A DNA stretch of 64,000 nucleotides from Epiperipatus broadwayi. Lineage: Eukaryota; Onychophora; Udeonychophora; Euonychophora; Peripatidae. The stretch is from NCBI GenBank assembly GCA_028023455.1, contig JAQFVV010006255.1, positions 6,866,501-6,930,500 of the forward strand, given 5' to 3'. A program made the translations under genes and the position numbers. Positions 49,601 through 60,977 of this stretch are shown one piece after another. The notes under the pieces are model-generated. The model was not told the origin of the DNA, searched no databases, and worked only from the letters and a program-made list of their open reading frames with translations. Numbering within the stretch: the first letter of the stretch is position 1; every line of letters starts with the position of its first letter.

Positions 49601-49919
49601 AAATGAAAGATGTAACAAACGAGTACTAATTCGTTGGCGTGAAGAATATGTTTTTACACATTGATTAATTTTACATATAACTGTAAAATATTGTGTATAA
49701 ATATAAAAGAATATTTAGAATTATCTACTAAAAACTTCATTAATTTTTTTTTTTTAAAAAAAATTGATTCTATCTTACCAGAATTTTTAACATAGTTCCG
49801 ACAGGTGAGACTTGCTATAGTAGCATAAAAGTAATTTTTGTTATTTATTTTTAACTATATTTATACTTCATCAGAATTTTATAATTACAAAATTTTATAA
49901 TTGCCAATTTTTTTTTTTT

Positions 49920-50240
49920 TTAATTACTGAGAAATCAAATAATATGGCACTTTCGGATAAAGTTCGTTCTTTTGATTGCAATTCGCGAACTATCTTTTGC
50001 TGTATATTGAGTACTATTTTCCCATAATAATTAAATTTTGATGTAAAGAATTAATAAATTTCCCACTACTACTTTTCCGATTAAATATGTGTTTTTTTGC
50101 TTATTATTAAAGTGACTATAACGAAAACAATCTATATTTTTTCCGGTGGATTACAAAATGTGACAGACTCTCGAATCCAGCGCCACTTTTCACTACCGTG
50201 CTTAAGGTGTAATCAAATTTTTACGTAAGTTATTTCCAGA
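49920..50240. promoter_or_regulatory. CpG-containing island with splice-donor-like word
   Basis: The island contains cgttcttttgattgcaattcgcgaac, then ccagcgccacttttcactaccgtgc, ending in acgtaagttatttcc, a good plus-strand donor. It could be the start of a plus-strand transcript, the promoter of the minus-strand microprotein gene, or part of a PLE. No open reading frame accompanies it. Confidence 0.25.
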
Positions 50241-50249
50241 TATTGTATA

Positions 50250-51380
50250 CTTAAATACTGTTTGTGTGCTTTATCATAATGATTTATAAATGGTCTTTAG
50301 CTGTTTGAAATTATTGTAATATTAACTTAATTAATTAAAATATTAGCTATTTATTGAAATGTTTTATATGAAATATAAAAATATAGATTCTGAGTGACTA
50401 TTATTTTATTGCATTTTTCAAGGTAAAGTTTGCCAAGTTATAAGGGAAATAGTTTGAGGTCGCAAACAAACATTTTCAGTTGTGCATTTTTTTCTTGTTA
50501 ATTAATATTTTGTGACTGCTTGCCAAAAAATATATATCTTCATTTGATTTGGATAAACTTTTGCTTTTCTACTTGGAACTTTTTTTTTCTTACTCCAAAT
50601 TTATTATTTCCTCTATAAATTTTCGATTAGAAATATATAAATTATTTTTTACCTTTTTATTATACTTTTTTTTTCTTTTTTAGAGAGAGAATTGTTAAAT
50701 TTATTTATTCTATTTCACCCCAAAAGTAAAAATTTAAGTCACACCTATTTTTCGCTTTTAGTACATAAAAATTCCAAATCACTCCTATATTGAGATAGAA
50801 AATATATATTTCTATTCAGATATTATATTCAGTGTTAGAATATGACCCGTATTAAAATTTTTATAAAAAAATGAAATTGTAGGAGCAGACCCGCAATATA
50901 TGACTCAATGGGCATACGCTTTTTATATGCATCATATGAAGTAAAATACATATATAAATTAAATTAATAAGTATACAATTATTACGATTTCGATTTTAGT
51001 CACACATTAAATTAAATATTTGAGAATATAAAATCACGAAATTTTTACAAATTTATGTATGGCATTATGACCGAAATTTTTATATATCTTCCATATATAC
51101 TTAAATTGTGTATCTGTCAGATACTGTTTATAGTTAAATTATAAATTTCTATTGAAGAACTCTAGGAAAATATTCAAATTAGTGCAACCTATTGATAAAA
51201 GTATTCAAGAACAAATTTACACTGAAAACGAAAATATAAGTATGTCAAGTTATAATAATATTTTATTGCACTTAATAAGAATTAATATTTACAACTTCAA
51301 ATTGATTTAAAATATTTCTAAATTTAAGATCTGACTATTAACTCTTTATAAATTTAAGGATTTCGCGATTGTTAATGTTT
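50250..51380. other. AT-rich gene-free stretch
   Basis: No gene, RNA or repeat boundary is supported here. Confidence 0.45.
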
Positions 51381-51384
51381 AACA

Positions 51385-51625
51385 GAAATAGTGGACTTAA
51401 TCAGTGAAGAATTTATTAGCTTTACACTCCCAAATCAAAATGCTTTAGATTTGCCAATATATTTAGAAAAATAGGTTGAAGATAAGAGTGGGCTGCTTTT
51501 ATCTTTATAAAGTCGAATCTTGTGTTTAGATTTGTAGAGATCTCTCTTATAATAAATTAAGCATTCAAAGTGCAGGTACTAAGGTTATAGCCTTATTTAA
51601 GTAGTATTTTATACAACAATTTAGT
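51385..51625 (+). repeat. PLE-associated repeat, copy 1
   Basis: Colinear with 58765-58990. Shared blocks include gtggacttaatcagtgaag, taggttgaag, gtttagatttgtagag against ggttaagatctgtagag, and ggttatagcctta. In the second location it sits between two diverging PLE fragments, so it is probably PLE terminal (pLTR-like) sequence. Confidence 0.65.
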
Positions 51626-52109
51626 TATGACCATTTTGAATTAGGAATATTTTTGTAGTACTAGAATTTTGTGTAATTATAATGTCACTGTTGATGAACT
51701 TTTATTTGATGAATAAAATATATTTCTAATTGAGTTTTTAGATTTATTGGGTGGGGTAGTACAAAAATTAAATTTCTAATGTTCTTGTAGTAAAATATTT
51801 TATGATTATATTAGAATTCATCTCAGAATCCAAAGATAAAGAATGTGTCAGATTATTAAAAGTAATAAAAGAAGACTAATGTAGGAGAAAGTTTTATAAA
51901 AAGAAAAATCTGGTGAAGGATCATTACTTTTTACAATGCTTTTTTACATACAACCCACTAATGATGATTTCGATTGCCCCAAAAGTCTTCTTTAGAACTA
52001 TAACAAACACAATACAAATATATATGAGCATATAATTATACATTTTATATATATACATTTTATCTTATAATCACTATTTATGTACCCACATATATCTATA
52101 TATCTCTAT

Positions 52110-54017
52110 TATACCGGACAAAAGCTTTAGACTTGCATAAACTGACCGCCAGGGTGTCACTAGTCCGAAATTTGGAACTAGACATTTATTTTTAAGGGGT
52201 TACAGGATATGCGAATCGAATGCGCCGGACTAGCTCAATCAAGCAAATGAGATCTATGTTTTGTTCAGTGAGTTGGAAAGGTAGCAACAGAAAACAAAAT
52301 CAACTAAGTAAATGAATAAATAAATAATTTTATTAAAAGTATGATTAAATAAACATAAATCTAAATAATAATCTTGAAAGCACACTTAAAATATGTACTA
52401 CACGTACATTCGTCAAAATTGAACTAAAATATTTATATGGCTTTGAGAGCGATTTTCTGTGCGTGAAAGAGTGCAAATACTGACAGTAGCAGAAGTATTA
52501 GTAAGTATTCCGTGATCTCACGTAAGAAAAGGGAGGTTAGCTTCCTGCTTATAACCCATAGTTAGAAAAAGTTGAATCTCCGTATTTGAGATTTATGTAA
52601 GCTTATGTCGAAACCGAAGAAATGCGAAAGTAGCTTCCAAAACATTAATATTAATAAAAGTTGAAAGTTATTACTTTCAATCGATTGACCTCCCTCTGAG
52701 TGAGACAGGCTAGGAGCTCACGATCTACCTATTGAGAGGGTTAAAACGATCGTACGTGCCCCTAATAAACGAATTGGAAGCTTGAAGAAATAAAGCTAAG
52801 GACTATTATAGATAAAGTTTCACGACATAAGGAGAACTAATAATAAAATGGGTCACGAGCCAGAAGTCAATTAAAATAGTCTGTAATATCCAGACTGCTT
52901 TCTATAAAAAAAAGGAATGTGAGATTATAAATAAACTACTATCTTACTTACTAAGACTTAAATAGGACGGACAGTAATAGGTTTGAAACGAGCACTCGTT
53001 AAAAAAAGAAAAAAAATCAAGCACAAAGAAATCGAATTACATAAGATATAACTTAAAAAAAAAAAACATTTATATTTAAAAAGGGAACAAATCTAAGATA
53101 ACATTATTTAAATTGCAAAATTGTAAGGTACCTTAATAATTTATTTCAATACTAGTGCACTAGACTTCTTAGGTTAGTCCGTTGTTCTGGATTCACTGAC
53201 GGTAGGCTTGGGCGAGCTGGTTAGTGGTTTCTTTGGTGCCGGTTCTTATGGCATTGTAGGCAGTTAATGGAGACACAGGACGTCCGAACCTGTCCTGGCG
53301 AGAAGCTTAGCACATCATGGTAAAGAAAATATTCTTGCTGTAGGTTTAATGTTCATTCTAGGTAGAATAATTACTGGATCAGCTTTCAGAATATGCAGGA
53401 ATCTTTCTTTCCAAGTATTTTGGCAGGAATCGTGCAATTCTCCTGTCCGAGTTGGTGTCTGTCTCTTTGCGCTGGTGCAAGTATTCTAGCTGATCCCAGT
53501 ATTGAAAGCTAGTCCCTGATAAACCAATGGCCTGATTCAGCCTGTTATAGCTGAATCATATCTCTAAACCAATTACCCAACTTTTTTTTTAATTAAAATT
53601 TAAAAATTCTCTATCTAGATAACAATAGTTATCTAATTAACAAAATAAATTGCCCTTTACAGATCTAGGAATTACCTAATGAAAAATTCTTTTCTTTTTG
53701 TTTTCTTTCTTTTTAATTAGCCTTATCAATCTAAATCCCCAAATCTGAAAAGCAATTTATTTGTACACTTCACTTTTACATAAATTTAACAAAAAAAATA
53801 ATCTTAATTTTTTTTTTCAAAATTAAAATTAAAAACCAAATATAACTGTGGTATTAAAATATAATTCCCATGCACATACATATATATTTGTACAAGCATT
53901 AAAAAAAAAAACTTTTAATCAAGTTTTACAAACGAAATCTTATATAAAAATTTATTTTATTTTCTTCACCCCTATAAAACTGTAATTTTTGTAATGGTGT
54001 CTTAAACATCCATTACA
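52110..54017 (-). repeat. family D LTR, left copy (3' LTR)
   Basis: 1908 bp, directly repeated at 55766-57677. It runs from tataccggacaaaagc to gtcttaaacatccattaca on the plus strand. Very long for an LTR relative to the interior, and it contains no meaningful open frame. Confidence 0.93.
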
Positions 54018-54028
54018 ACTGCCTCTCC
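54018..54028 (-). promoter_or_regulatory. polypurine tract next to the 3' LTR
   Basis: On the minus strand ggagaggcagt abuts the LTR start TGTAATGG. A purine tract here primes plus-strand DNA synthesis in LTR elements. It fixes the element orientation as minus. Confidence 0.7.
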
Positions 54029-54457
54029 GTCATCACAAAAAAAAAAAAACTTAGTTGACTTTGCTCTGCCTACCACTAACCAGTTTTCTCTAAGTTTGAT
54101 CTCACTTTAAAAAAAATCAAATCCGTCCGACTACCCTAACGAATACAATTTTAAATCATTTGTAAGTAACATAAATTTTCAGGAATATACTGGCGATCTA
54201 TTAAAATAACTATTTACAACAAAGTAATACAATTACGATAGCCACTATACATTTTATTAAATAAAAACGAACATAATTCAAAATATCAAAATGTAATATT
54301 GTTTATCACACACATATATAGTTGTAATTATATATTATTTACAAAATTCATTCAGGCTTATCACCTACGTCGAAATAAATTTCTATTCCCAACTCGTAGT
54401 CCAATTACAAATCTATTCAGTTTTGTTTTTTTTAGCAGTACCTCTGATCAATATCAC

Positions 54458-54958
54458 TTATGTTCGGTCAGGCGGTTCTATCTTTATTCTTACTGACTCT
54501 CTAATGTACGTTCCTTTCCCCCTTTTATTTGTCTTTCGCTTATAATTTAGTGCCTTGTCTCTTTCTCGTTCTGTTTTATCTTGTAGCTCGTCTATCTTAC
54601 GACCCTTTAGCCGAGCTAAATATATTTGTTCAATGTGTCTCACTTTAGTACAGACCACCTTGTTAATAACAAATGGAACGAATCCCTCTTCTATAGTCTT
54701 TTCAAATAAAATTGCTCTATAGATAGCTTTTATCTCTGCCTTAAAATCATACTCCTTAACTTTTTTCTTAACTCTCTTCTTTTCAAATTCGTATTCACAA
54801 CCGCTAGTTATTTTAACCAATTTGTTTTTAGTTTCTTGCAGAAACTCTTTTACGTTATTCTCTGTCTTTTGATCTGCATTTTCTATCTCACCACCTATCT
54901 GCATACAATCTCTACCCACTTCTATCTCTACCTTGCCTGTTCTAACGCTATCATTCAT
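54458..54958 (-). CDS. family D ORF2, basic protein of unknown function
   Basis: 166 codons from ATG 54958. The start codon overlaps the stop of ORF1 by 8 bp (ATGAATGA), which suggests coupled translation or a frameshift. The protein starts MNDSVRTGKVEIEVGRDCMQ, has a charged middle (KKRVKKKVKEYDFKAEIKAI) and ends in a Lys/Arg-rich tail (NYKRKTNKRGKGTYIRESVR). It contains no YVDD, DTG, zinc-knuckle or integrase motif, so it is not pol. By position it may be the second half of gag or a nucleic-acid-binding accessory protein; the basic tail would suit RNA binding. I do not recognise a family. It is intact in an element with young LTRs. Confidence 0.7.
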   Translation of the reverse strand: MNDSVRTGKVEIEVGRDCMQIGGEIENADQKTENNVKEFLQETKNKLVKITSGCEYEFEKKRVKKKVKEYDFKAEIKAIYRAILFEKTIEEGFVPFVINKVVCTKVRHIEQIYLARLKGRKIDELQDKTERERDKALNYKRKTNKRGKGTYIRESVRIKIEPPDRT

Positions 54959-55361
54959 CTTTTATGTCTTTTGCTTCTTCCTTTACTATTTCAACTTCCT
55001 GAACCTCCTTATTCCTATCTTTCTCTATGACTTCTATAGCTGCCTGATTTTTGTCGACTTTCTTCAATATTTCCTGTCTCATTCCTTTCATTTCTGCTCT
55101 CAGCTCCTCCAGTATTGTTTGTTGACTCCGTTTTATTTCTATATTTTGTTTTGTTATATTTTGTTTCATTTCCAGCAACTCCTGTCGTATTTCTTTCATC
55201 TCGGCTTGCTGAGTTTGTTTCATTTCTATTATCAACTCTATCATCATCTTCATCATCGTCTGTGTCTCGCTCTCTTCTTTTTCTACTATCTGGCGGTGTT
55301 TAAATGAAACTGGGCTCTCTTCCCAACCTGCCTCTCTATCGCTTTCTTCTTTAGCTTCCAT
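54951..55361 (-). CDS. family D ORF1, coiled-coil gag-like protein
   Basis: 136 codons from the first ATG at 55361 (the frame is open further upstream, to about 55415, but without ATG). After an acidic start (MEAKEESDREAGWEES) about 80 residues form a long coiled coil rich in Met, Gln, Glu and Lys, with heptad-like repeats such as EMKQTQQAEMKEIRQELLEM and EELRAEMKGMRQEI. Coiled-coil N-termini are common in gag proteins of some invertebrate LTR elements and would drive particle assembly. No capsid core or zinc knuckle is present, so gag is an inference from position and coiled coil. It resembles the gag remnant at 14329-14541 in style only. Confidence 0.72.
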   Translation of the reverse strand: MEAKEESDREAGWEESPVSFKHRQIVEKEESETQTMMKMMIELIIEMKQTQQAEMKEIRQELLEMKQNITKQNIEIKRSQQTILEELRAEMKGMRQEILKKVDKNQAAIEVIEKDRNKEVQEVEIVKEEAKDIKDE

Positions 55362-55732
55362 TTTCAAAATAAACTTAGCTCCGTTAAATCTAATTTTTTT
55401 ATTCCAAATTACCAACTGAACTTTTCTTTTAAATCTGTTTATTAACGTTTTTTTTATTTTTATTTAATCTTCTACAGCTAACTTTATTTTATTTTTACAA
55501 AGCAAACTTAAACTCTTTACTTTTTTAAAAAACTTTACGAACGTCGAACTAATTAATAAACTCTTTATGAATATCAAAACATTAAATACGGACAGATCCG
55601 AAACGACCTGCATCTTTCCATCAACTTCTATTCTACCACTAACTTTATTTCACCTATTTTCGCCTACCGTTTCTGTTTATTTTTCCCAACCATCCGAACA
55701 AAACATCTCACGTAAAGTTTTAATATCGGCTC

Positions 55733-55750
55733 CCACGTTTGGTTGCGCCA
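55733..55750 (-). promoter_or_regulatory. candidate tRNA primer binding site
   Basis: On the minus strand TGGCGCAACCAAACGTGG begins 15 bp inside the 5' LTR edge. The TGG start complements a tRNA CCA end. The tRNA was not identified. Confidence 0.55.
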
Positions 55751-55765
55751 AAAATTACTATCCTA

Positions 55766-57677
55766 TATACCGGACAAAAGCTTTAGACTCGCATAAACTG
55801 ACCGCCAGGGCGCCACTAGTCCGAAATTTGGAACTAGACATTTATTTTTAAGGGGTTACAGGATATGCGAATCGAATGCGCCGGACTAGCTCAATCAAGC
55901 AAATGAGATCTATGTTTTGTTCAGTGAGTTGGAAAGGTAGCAACAGAAAACAAAATCAACTAAGTAAATGAATAAATAAATAATTTTATTAAAAGTATGA
56001 TTAAATAAACATAAATCTAAATAATAATCTTGAAAGCACACTTAAAATATGTACTACACGTACATTCGTCAAAATTGAACTAAAATATTTATATGGTTTT
56101 GAGAGCGATTTTCTGTGCGTGAAAGAGTGCAAATACTGACAGTAGCAGAAGTATTAGTAAGTATTCCGTGATCTCACGTAAGAAAAGGGAGGTTAGCTTC
56201 CTGCTTATAACCCATAGTTAGAAAAGGTTGAATCTCCGTATTTGAGATTTATGTAAGCTTATGTCGAAACCGAAGAAATGCGAAAGTAGCTTCCAAAACA
56301 TTAATAATAATAAAAAGAGTGTTGAAAGTTATTACTTTCAATCGATTGACCTCCCTCTGAGTGAGACAGGCTAGGAGCTCACGATCTACCTATTGAGAGG
56401 GTTAAAACGATCGTACGTGCCCCTAATAAACGAATTGGAAGCTTGAAGAAATAAAGCTAAGGACTATTATAAATAAAGTTTCACGACATAAGGAGAACTA
56501 ATAATAAAATGGGTCACGAGCCAGAAGTCAATTAAAATAGTCTGTAATATCCAGACTGCTTTCTATAAAAAAAAGGAATGTGAGATTATAAATAAACTAC
56601 TATCTTACTTACTAAGACTTAAATAGGACGGACAGTAATAGGTTTGAAACGAGCACTCGTTAAAAAGAAAAAAAAAATCAAGCACAAAGAAATCGAATTA
56701 CATAAGATATAACTTAAAAAAAAACATTTATATTTAAAAAGGGAACAAATCTAAGATAACATTATTTAAATTGCAAAAATGTAAGGTACCTTAATAATTT
56801 ATTTCAATGCTAGTGCACTAGACTTCTTAGGTTAGTCCGTTGCTCTGGATTCACTGACGGTAGGCTTGGGCGAGCTGGTTAGTGGTTTCTTTGGTGCCGG
56901 TTCTTATGGCATTGTAGGCAGTTAATGGAGACACAGGACGTCCGAACCTGTCCTGGCGAGAAGCTTAGCACATCATGGTAAAGAAAATATTCTTGCTGTA
57001 GGTTTAATGTTCATTCTAGGTAGAATAATTACTGGATCAGCTTTCAGAATATGCAGGAATCGTTCTTTCCAAGTATTTTGGCAGGAATCGTGCAATTCTC
57101 CTGTCAGAGTTGGTGTCTGTCTCTTTGCGCTGGTGCAAGTATTCTAGCTGATGCAAGTATTGAAAGCTAGTCCCTGATAAACCAATGGCCTGATTCAGCC
57201 TGTTATATCTGAATCATATCTCTTAAACCAATTACCCAACTTTTTTTTTTTAATTAAAATTTAAAAATTCTCTATCTAGATAACAATAGTTATCTAATTA
57301 ACAAAATAAATTGCCCTTTACAGATCTAGGAATTACCTAATGAAAAATTCATTTCTTTTTGTTTTCTTTCTTTTTAATTAGCCTTATCAATCTAAATCCC
57401 CAAATCTGAAAAGCAATTTATTTGTACACTTTACTTTTACATAAATTTAACAAAAAAAATAATCTTAATTTTTTTTTTCAAAATTAAAATTAAAAACCAA
57501 ATATAACTGTGGTATTAAAATATAATTCCCACGCACATACATATATATTTGTACAAGCATTAAAAAAAAAACTTTTAATCAAGTTTTACAAACGAAATCT
57601 TATATAAAAATTTATTTTATTTTCTTCACCCCTATAAAACTGTAATTTTTGTAATGGTGTCTTAAACATCCATTACA
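55766..57677 (-). repeat. family D LTR, right copy (5' LTR)
   Basis: 1912 bp, nearly identical to 52110-54017. The differences are scattered single bases plus a few small indels, for example near 56310. As the upstream LTR it should carry the promoter for ORF1 and ORF2, but I could not pick out a single TATA box in this AT-rich sequence. Confidence 0.93.
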
Positions 57678-57681
57678 CTAT

Positions 57682-58127
57682 ATATTTATTACCTTTTTAT
57701 CTATTATACATTTTAATTTTTTTATATTCTATAGTTATCAATCAATACTTCCTATAATCATATATATATATATTATTTATTTTATTTTTATTTTATTGTT
57801 ATAATTTTTTTTAATATTTAACTCTAACCTTATATATTCATATTTTTATATTTTATATTATTATTATTCATTATATTAACATTCAATATATATAATCTTC
57901 TTTAACCTATACCTATCTTCTATTTATATTTTGAGATTTTAACTGTTATCAATTCAAACTTTTAAATTTTACAGTTACATTTTAGTATGTCTCCCTATTT
58001 TTATATAATTAAATCTTTTTATTTATGCCAACATTTTTTTTAGGCCCAAAGCTCTATTTAATACTGGCTTAATATTATTAATATAAATAGCTTTTTTTAT
58101 TTTTCTATCTCTTTTATTATTTGTAAA
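57682..58127. other. AT-rich spacer
   Basis: Simple AT-rich sequence between the LTR element and a PLE fragment. Nothing supported. Confidence 0.5.
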
Positions 58128-58620
58128 TCATATCATTTTTATACAATCCTTTCCAAATTCATGTCCTGTTTCTAATGTATATAAATATATCGGTAAATTT
58201 TTATCATATTTATGTTGTAATAGTCTTCTATATATTGAATTCTTTGTTTCTCCTACATAATTTACTTTTATATTATTAATTTGACACTTTTTAGAATTAA
58301 TTTCATATATTCCATTTATTTCATTAACTGAATTTTTATTATAATTACTAATATACATATTTTTTAAAATACTAATCGTATTTGTTCTCTTTTTATTAAC
58401 TATTCTAACATTTATTATATTATTAAATTTTTTATTAATTTTACATATAACTTTATTTAAATTCATAACTACATAGTTATTTCCTGTCTTTATATCTATA
58501 TAATTAATTTTATCTTTATTATTATTACTACTTTTTTCTTTATTAGTATTTATATGATCCATATTTTCTGTTAACCTAATATTATCAAGAAAAGGAATAA
58601 TTATAAGGATAAAATTTATA
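58128..58620 (-). pseudogene. PLE fragment with GIY-YIG endonuclease
   Basis: The minus-strand frame opens before the ATG at 58562, with IIIPFLDNIRLTENM in phase upstream. It continues with NVRIVNKKRTNTISILKN, then NEINGIYEINSKKCQINNIK, then VNYVGETKNSIYRRLLQHK, ending LETGHEFGKDCIKM. GIY and YVG with the following R and H are the endonuclease signature, and the upstream part matches the linker between reverse transcriptase and endonuclease in PLEs. The final helix carrying the catalytic Glu is cut off and no reverse transcriptase precedes it. It diverges from the PLE fragment at 59090 in a head-to-head arrangement. Confidence 0.8.
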
Positions 58621-58764
58621 TGATATATATATATAGAATTAACATAATACTTACGTAATCAATGTGCGTTTAAATAAATTTATAATTTCAACTTTAAATT
58701 ATCGTAATAGAAATAAGATCTTTACATTGATTCATTGTAAATTGAAAGATGTCATGAGTATTAG

Positions 58765-58990
58765 TGTGTAATAAGAAATGTGGACTTAATCAGTGAAGTA
58801 TTGAATAGCTTCAAACTCTTAGATCTAACCGCTTCAGCTTCACTTATTTATATAGAAAGTAGGTTGAAGTAAAGAAGGGTTCTCCTCTTTTCTTCCAAAA
58901 TGTATGCTTGTGGTTAAGATCTGTAGAGGTCCCTACTATCGCATTTTTATGTGCATATTTTTGAGGTTACAGCCTTAGTAAATATTACAT
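58765..58990 (+). repeat. PLE-associated repeat, copy 2
   Basis: Colinear with 51385-51625. It lies between a minus-strand PLE fragment and a plus-strand PLE fragment, as expected for a PLE terminal repeat from which inverted partial copies extend. Confidence 0.65.
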
Positions 58991-59089
58991 AAAAAGAAAA
59001 GAAAAGTATAAGTAAAGGGATTAAATATGTACCATAAAGATATAATAATAATAATGATAGAATTGAGTATGTTAAAAGAAAAAATAGCA

Positions 59090-59884
59090 CAGAAGTATAT
59101 AGAAGAAAAATTTCAAAATCTATTATTGTTAGACTATAGATAGTAATAAAACTATTAGTAATAAAAATAAAGTATGTATGAAGGAATTTAATAATAAAGT
59201 AGACAATATGATTTATAGAATAAAGAAGAAATGTAAAGATAAAGGAATAAATAAGGATGATGATATTGTTAAAAGATATTAAAGAAATAAAGAATAAATA
59301 TAAGGATAAACTAGTTTTTACAAAGTTAGATAAAGGGAATGAATTGGTAATGATAATTAAAGAGGATTATATAGAAAAAATGAATAATATGTTGATAGAT
59401 AATATATTTGGGAGCATTGAAACAGATGATACTAAATTATTGAATGTAAGAGTATATACAATAATAAGGGGCTTTTATAAAAAGAGTATATTGATTATAA
59501 TTACTTTTAATTATTTAGGGATAAAAGATTGTATAACAGGTAAAATTTATGGAGCATTTAAAATTATTAAAGAAGGTATATCATTAAGACCAATTATTAA
59601 TAGTAATAGTTCATCTTATGATAAAGTATCTAAATGAAGGGTTAATAAAGTGTTAAAGAAATATCTGTAAATTATATATAATAAATAATAAAGTTTAATA
59701 AATGAAATTAAAAATGTAATAAATAAATAATTATAATTTAACAATGATTAAAATGGATGTTGAATCAATGTATGCAAATATTAATATGGAGAAAACAATA
59801 GATATAGTATTTAATAGATATAAAAGGGTTAATAATAAAGAAATAAATATACTTAGAAATCAATTTACTAAGAAAGTGTTATAT
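59090..59884 (+). pseudogene. PLE N-terminal and reverse transcriptase fragment, split by an insertion
   Basis: Plus-strand reading in shifting frames gives VDNMIYRIKKKCKDKG, then KDKLVFTKLDKGNELVMIIK and EDYIEKMNNML. These match the FTKADKG..-VV block that opens PLE reverse transcriptase. Next comes YGAFKIIKEGISLRPIINS, equivalent to the LYG.PKIHK-..LRPI block, with YGAFKII at the PKIHK position. After a frameshift, MIKMDVESMYANINMEKTID is motif A (about 59743-59800). The frame is then interrupted at 59885 by a compound hairpin element with 12 bp target duplication. Motifs B and C were not found beyond it. The longest open stretch is 126 codons (59257-59637). Dead copy. Confidence 0.82.
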
Positions 59885-60410
59885 CACTAAACATCACATG
59901 ATCACTATCTCATATGGAGAGTGTTGTTTTGTTTTGATTTGTTTAATAACAATTATTGTGCTAGTATGAGATAGTGATCATGTGATGTTTAGTGGTTTAA
60001 CACCAATCCTGCCTAATAGGATAATGGTGGCTATGGTTGTTAAAGAGCCAAAGACACCAAAATGTATGGGTGCTGAATTGAGTTCAGACCCATATGACTA
60101 TATAAGCTATTGAGCTTGGATTGAAAATATTAATAGTGTTTTCAATTTCATTCTCATAGTTTTGTAGTTAAATAGAGTTAAAAGGTGGGTGCTGGAGGGT
60201 TGCATTAGATCCTAAGATCTAGGTGCAGTGCTCTCAGATCCAAGGCTCCTCACTGATGAAGGCCACAAGCCAGAAACTAGTCTGGGGATATTGGATGAGT
60301 AGGCATTAGATAGGGATTTTATGCACAAGCCTTCTGGCATCCATTGATTGGTCTTGTTAGCACAAGATGGCACTACTATATGGAGAGTGTTGTTTTGTTT
60401 TGATTTGTTT
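59885..60410. mobile_element. compound hairpin element, copy 4, with 12 bp target duplication
   Basis: The perfect direct repeat aaagtgttatat at 59873-59884 and 60411-60422 brackets the insertion within PLE reverse transcriptase sequence. The left part is a near-perfect hairpin (ctaaacatcacatgatcac and its inverse, about 59889-59994). It is followed by ccaatcctgcctaatagg, accaaaatgtatgggtgctg, gaattgagttcagacccat, the cagatccaaggctcctcact block and gcataaaatccc (inverse), ending gagagtgttgttttg. It is close to copy 5 in sequence, so the family moved recently. The 76-codon minus-strand frame at 60212-60442 is an incidental read-through. Confidence 0.88.
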
Positions 60411-60488
60411 AAAGTGTTATATAAAAACAAACAAGCAAACAAAAAAAAAAAACTTTTATTTTTAATTTTTTAGTTTTCTATTCAAATG

Positions 60489-60977
60489 TCAAACATCACA
60501 TGATCACCATCTCTATACTAGCACATAATTTGTTGTAAACAAAGGCAAAACTCCCCATACAGTAGTGCCACCCTGTGCTAAACAGAGTAATCAATGGATG
60601 CCAGAAGGCTTGTGCATAAAATCCAAAGACACCAAAATGTATGGGTGCTGAATTGAGTTCAGACCCATATGACTATATAAGCTATTGAGCTTAGATTGAA
60701 GATATTAACAATGTTTTCAATTTCATTCTCATAGTTTTGTAGTAAAGTAGAGTTAAAAGGTGGCTGCTGGAGGGTTGCATTAGATCCTAAGATCTAGGTG
60801 CAGTGCTCTCAGATCCAAGGCTCCTCACTGATGATGGCCACAAGTCTGAAACTAGTCTGGGGATATTGGATGAGTAGGCACTAGATAGGGATTTTCTGCA
60901 CAAGCCTTCTGGCATCCATTGATTACTCTGTTTAGCACAGGGTGGCACTACTGTATGGGGAGTTTTGCCTTTGTTCT
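60489..60977. mobile_element. compound hairpin element, copy 5, with 11 bp target duplication
   Basis: The direct repeat ctattcaaNtg (one mismatch) lies at 60478-60488 and 60978-60988, exactly 500 bp apart. Inside, acaaaggcaaaactccccat and its inverse near the right end form the long terminal inverted repeat, continuing through cagtagtgccaccctgtgc and atcaatggatgccagaaggc. The central blocks match copy 4. The hairpin block acatcacatgatcaccat is on the left only. Its neighbour lies only 78 bp away, so the two inserted separately in a hot region. Confidence 0.87.

Larger units (their letters stand above)
52110..57677 (-). mobile_element. young non-autonomous LTR retrotransposon (family D)
   Basis: Two nearly identical direct repeats of about 1.9 kb flank a 1748 bp interior. 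CTAT occurs at both outer edges (52106-52109 and 57678-57681), the 4 bp target duplication of integrase-type insertion. On the minus strand the order is 5' LTR (57677-55766), a candidate primer binding site, two overlapping coiled-coil ORFs, a purine tract, and 3' LTR (54017-52110). The LTRs begin TGTAATGG but end GGTATA and not CA. I count roughly 20 substitutions between them, so insertion is recent. Protease, reverse transcriptase and integrase are absent, so it must be copied by a relative. Confidence 0.92.

Noticed and set aside
54836-55307. 124-codon plus-strand frame rich in Phe, Leu and Tyr inside the family D element
   Set aside because: It is antisense to ORF1. The LTR order, purine tract and primer site fix the coding strand as minus.
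60225-60300. Hammerhead-ribozyme-like core ctgatga...gaaac in the compound hairpin elements, also near 11310 and 60830
   Set aside because: The core words and a GGC/GCC stem are present in three copies, but I could not find the required third stem with a U-H cleavage site or a nested first stem. The A-U pair next to GAAA is not satisfied. Copy 2 has lost the core. A covariance-model search would settle it.
11669-60442. Similar peptides with WMPEGL and SSVRSLGS words in frames at 11669-11863, 28376-28669 and 60212-60442
   Set aside because: They come from copies of the same hairpin repeat, on either strand, with no shared start or stop. The similarity is explained by the repeat, not by coding selection.
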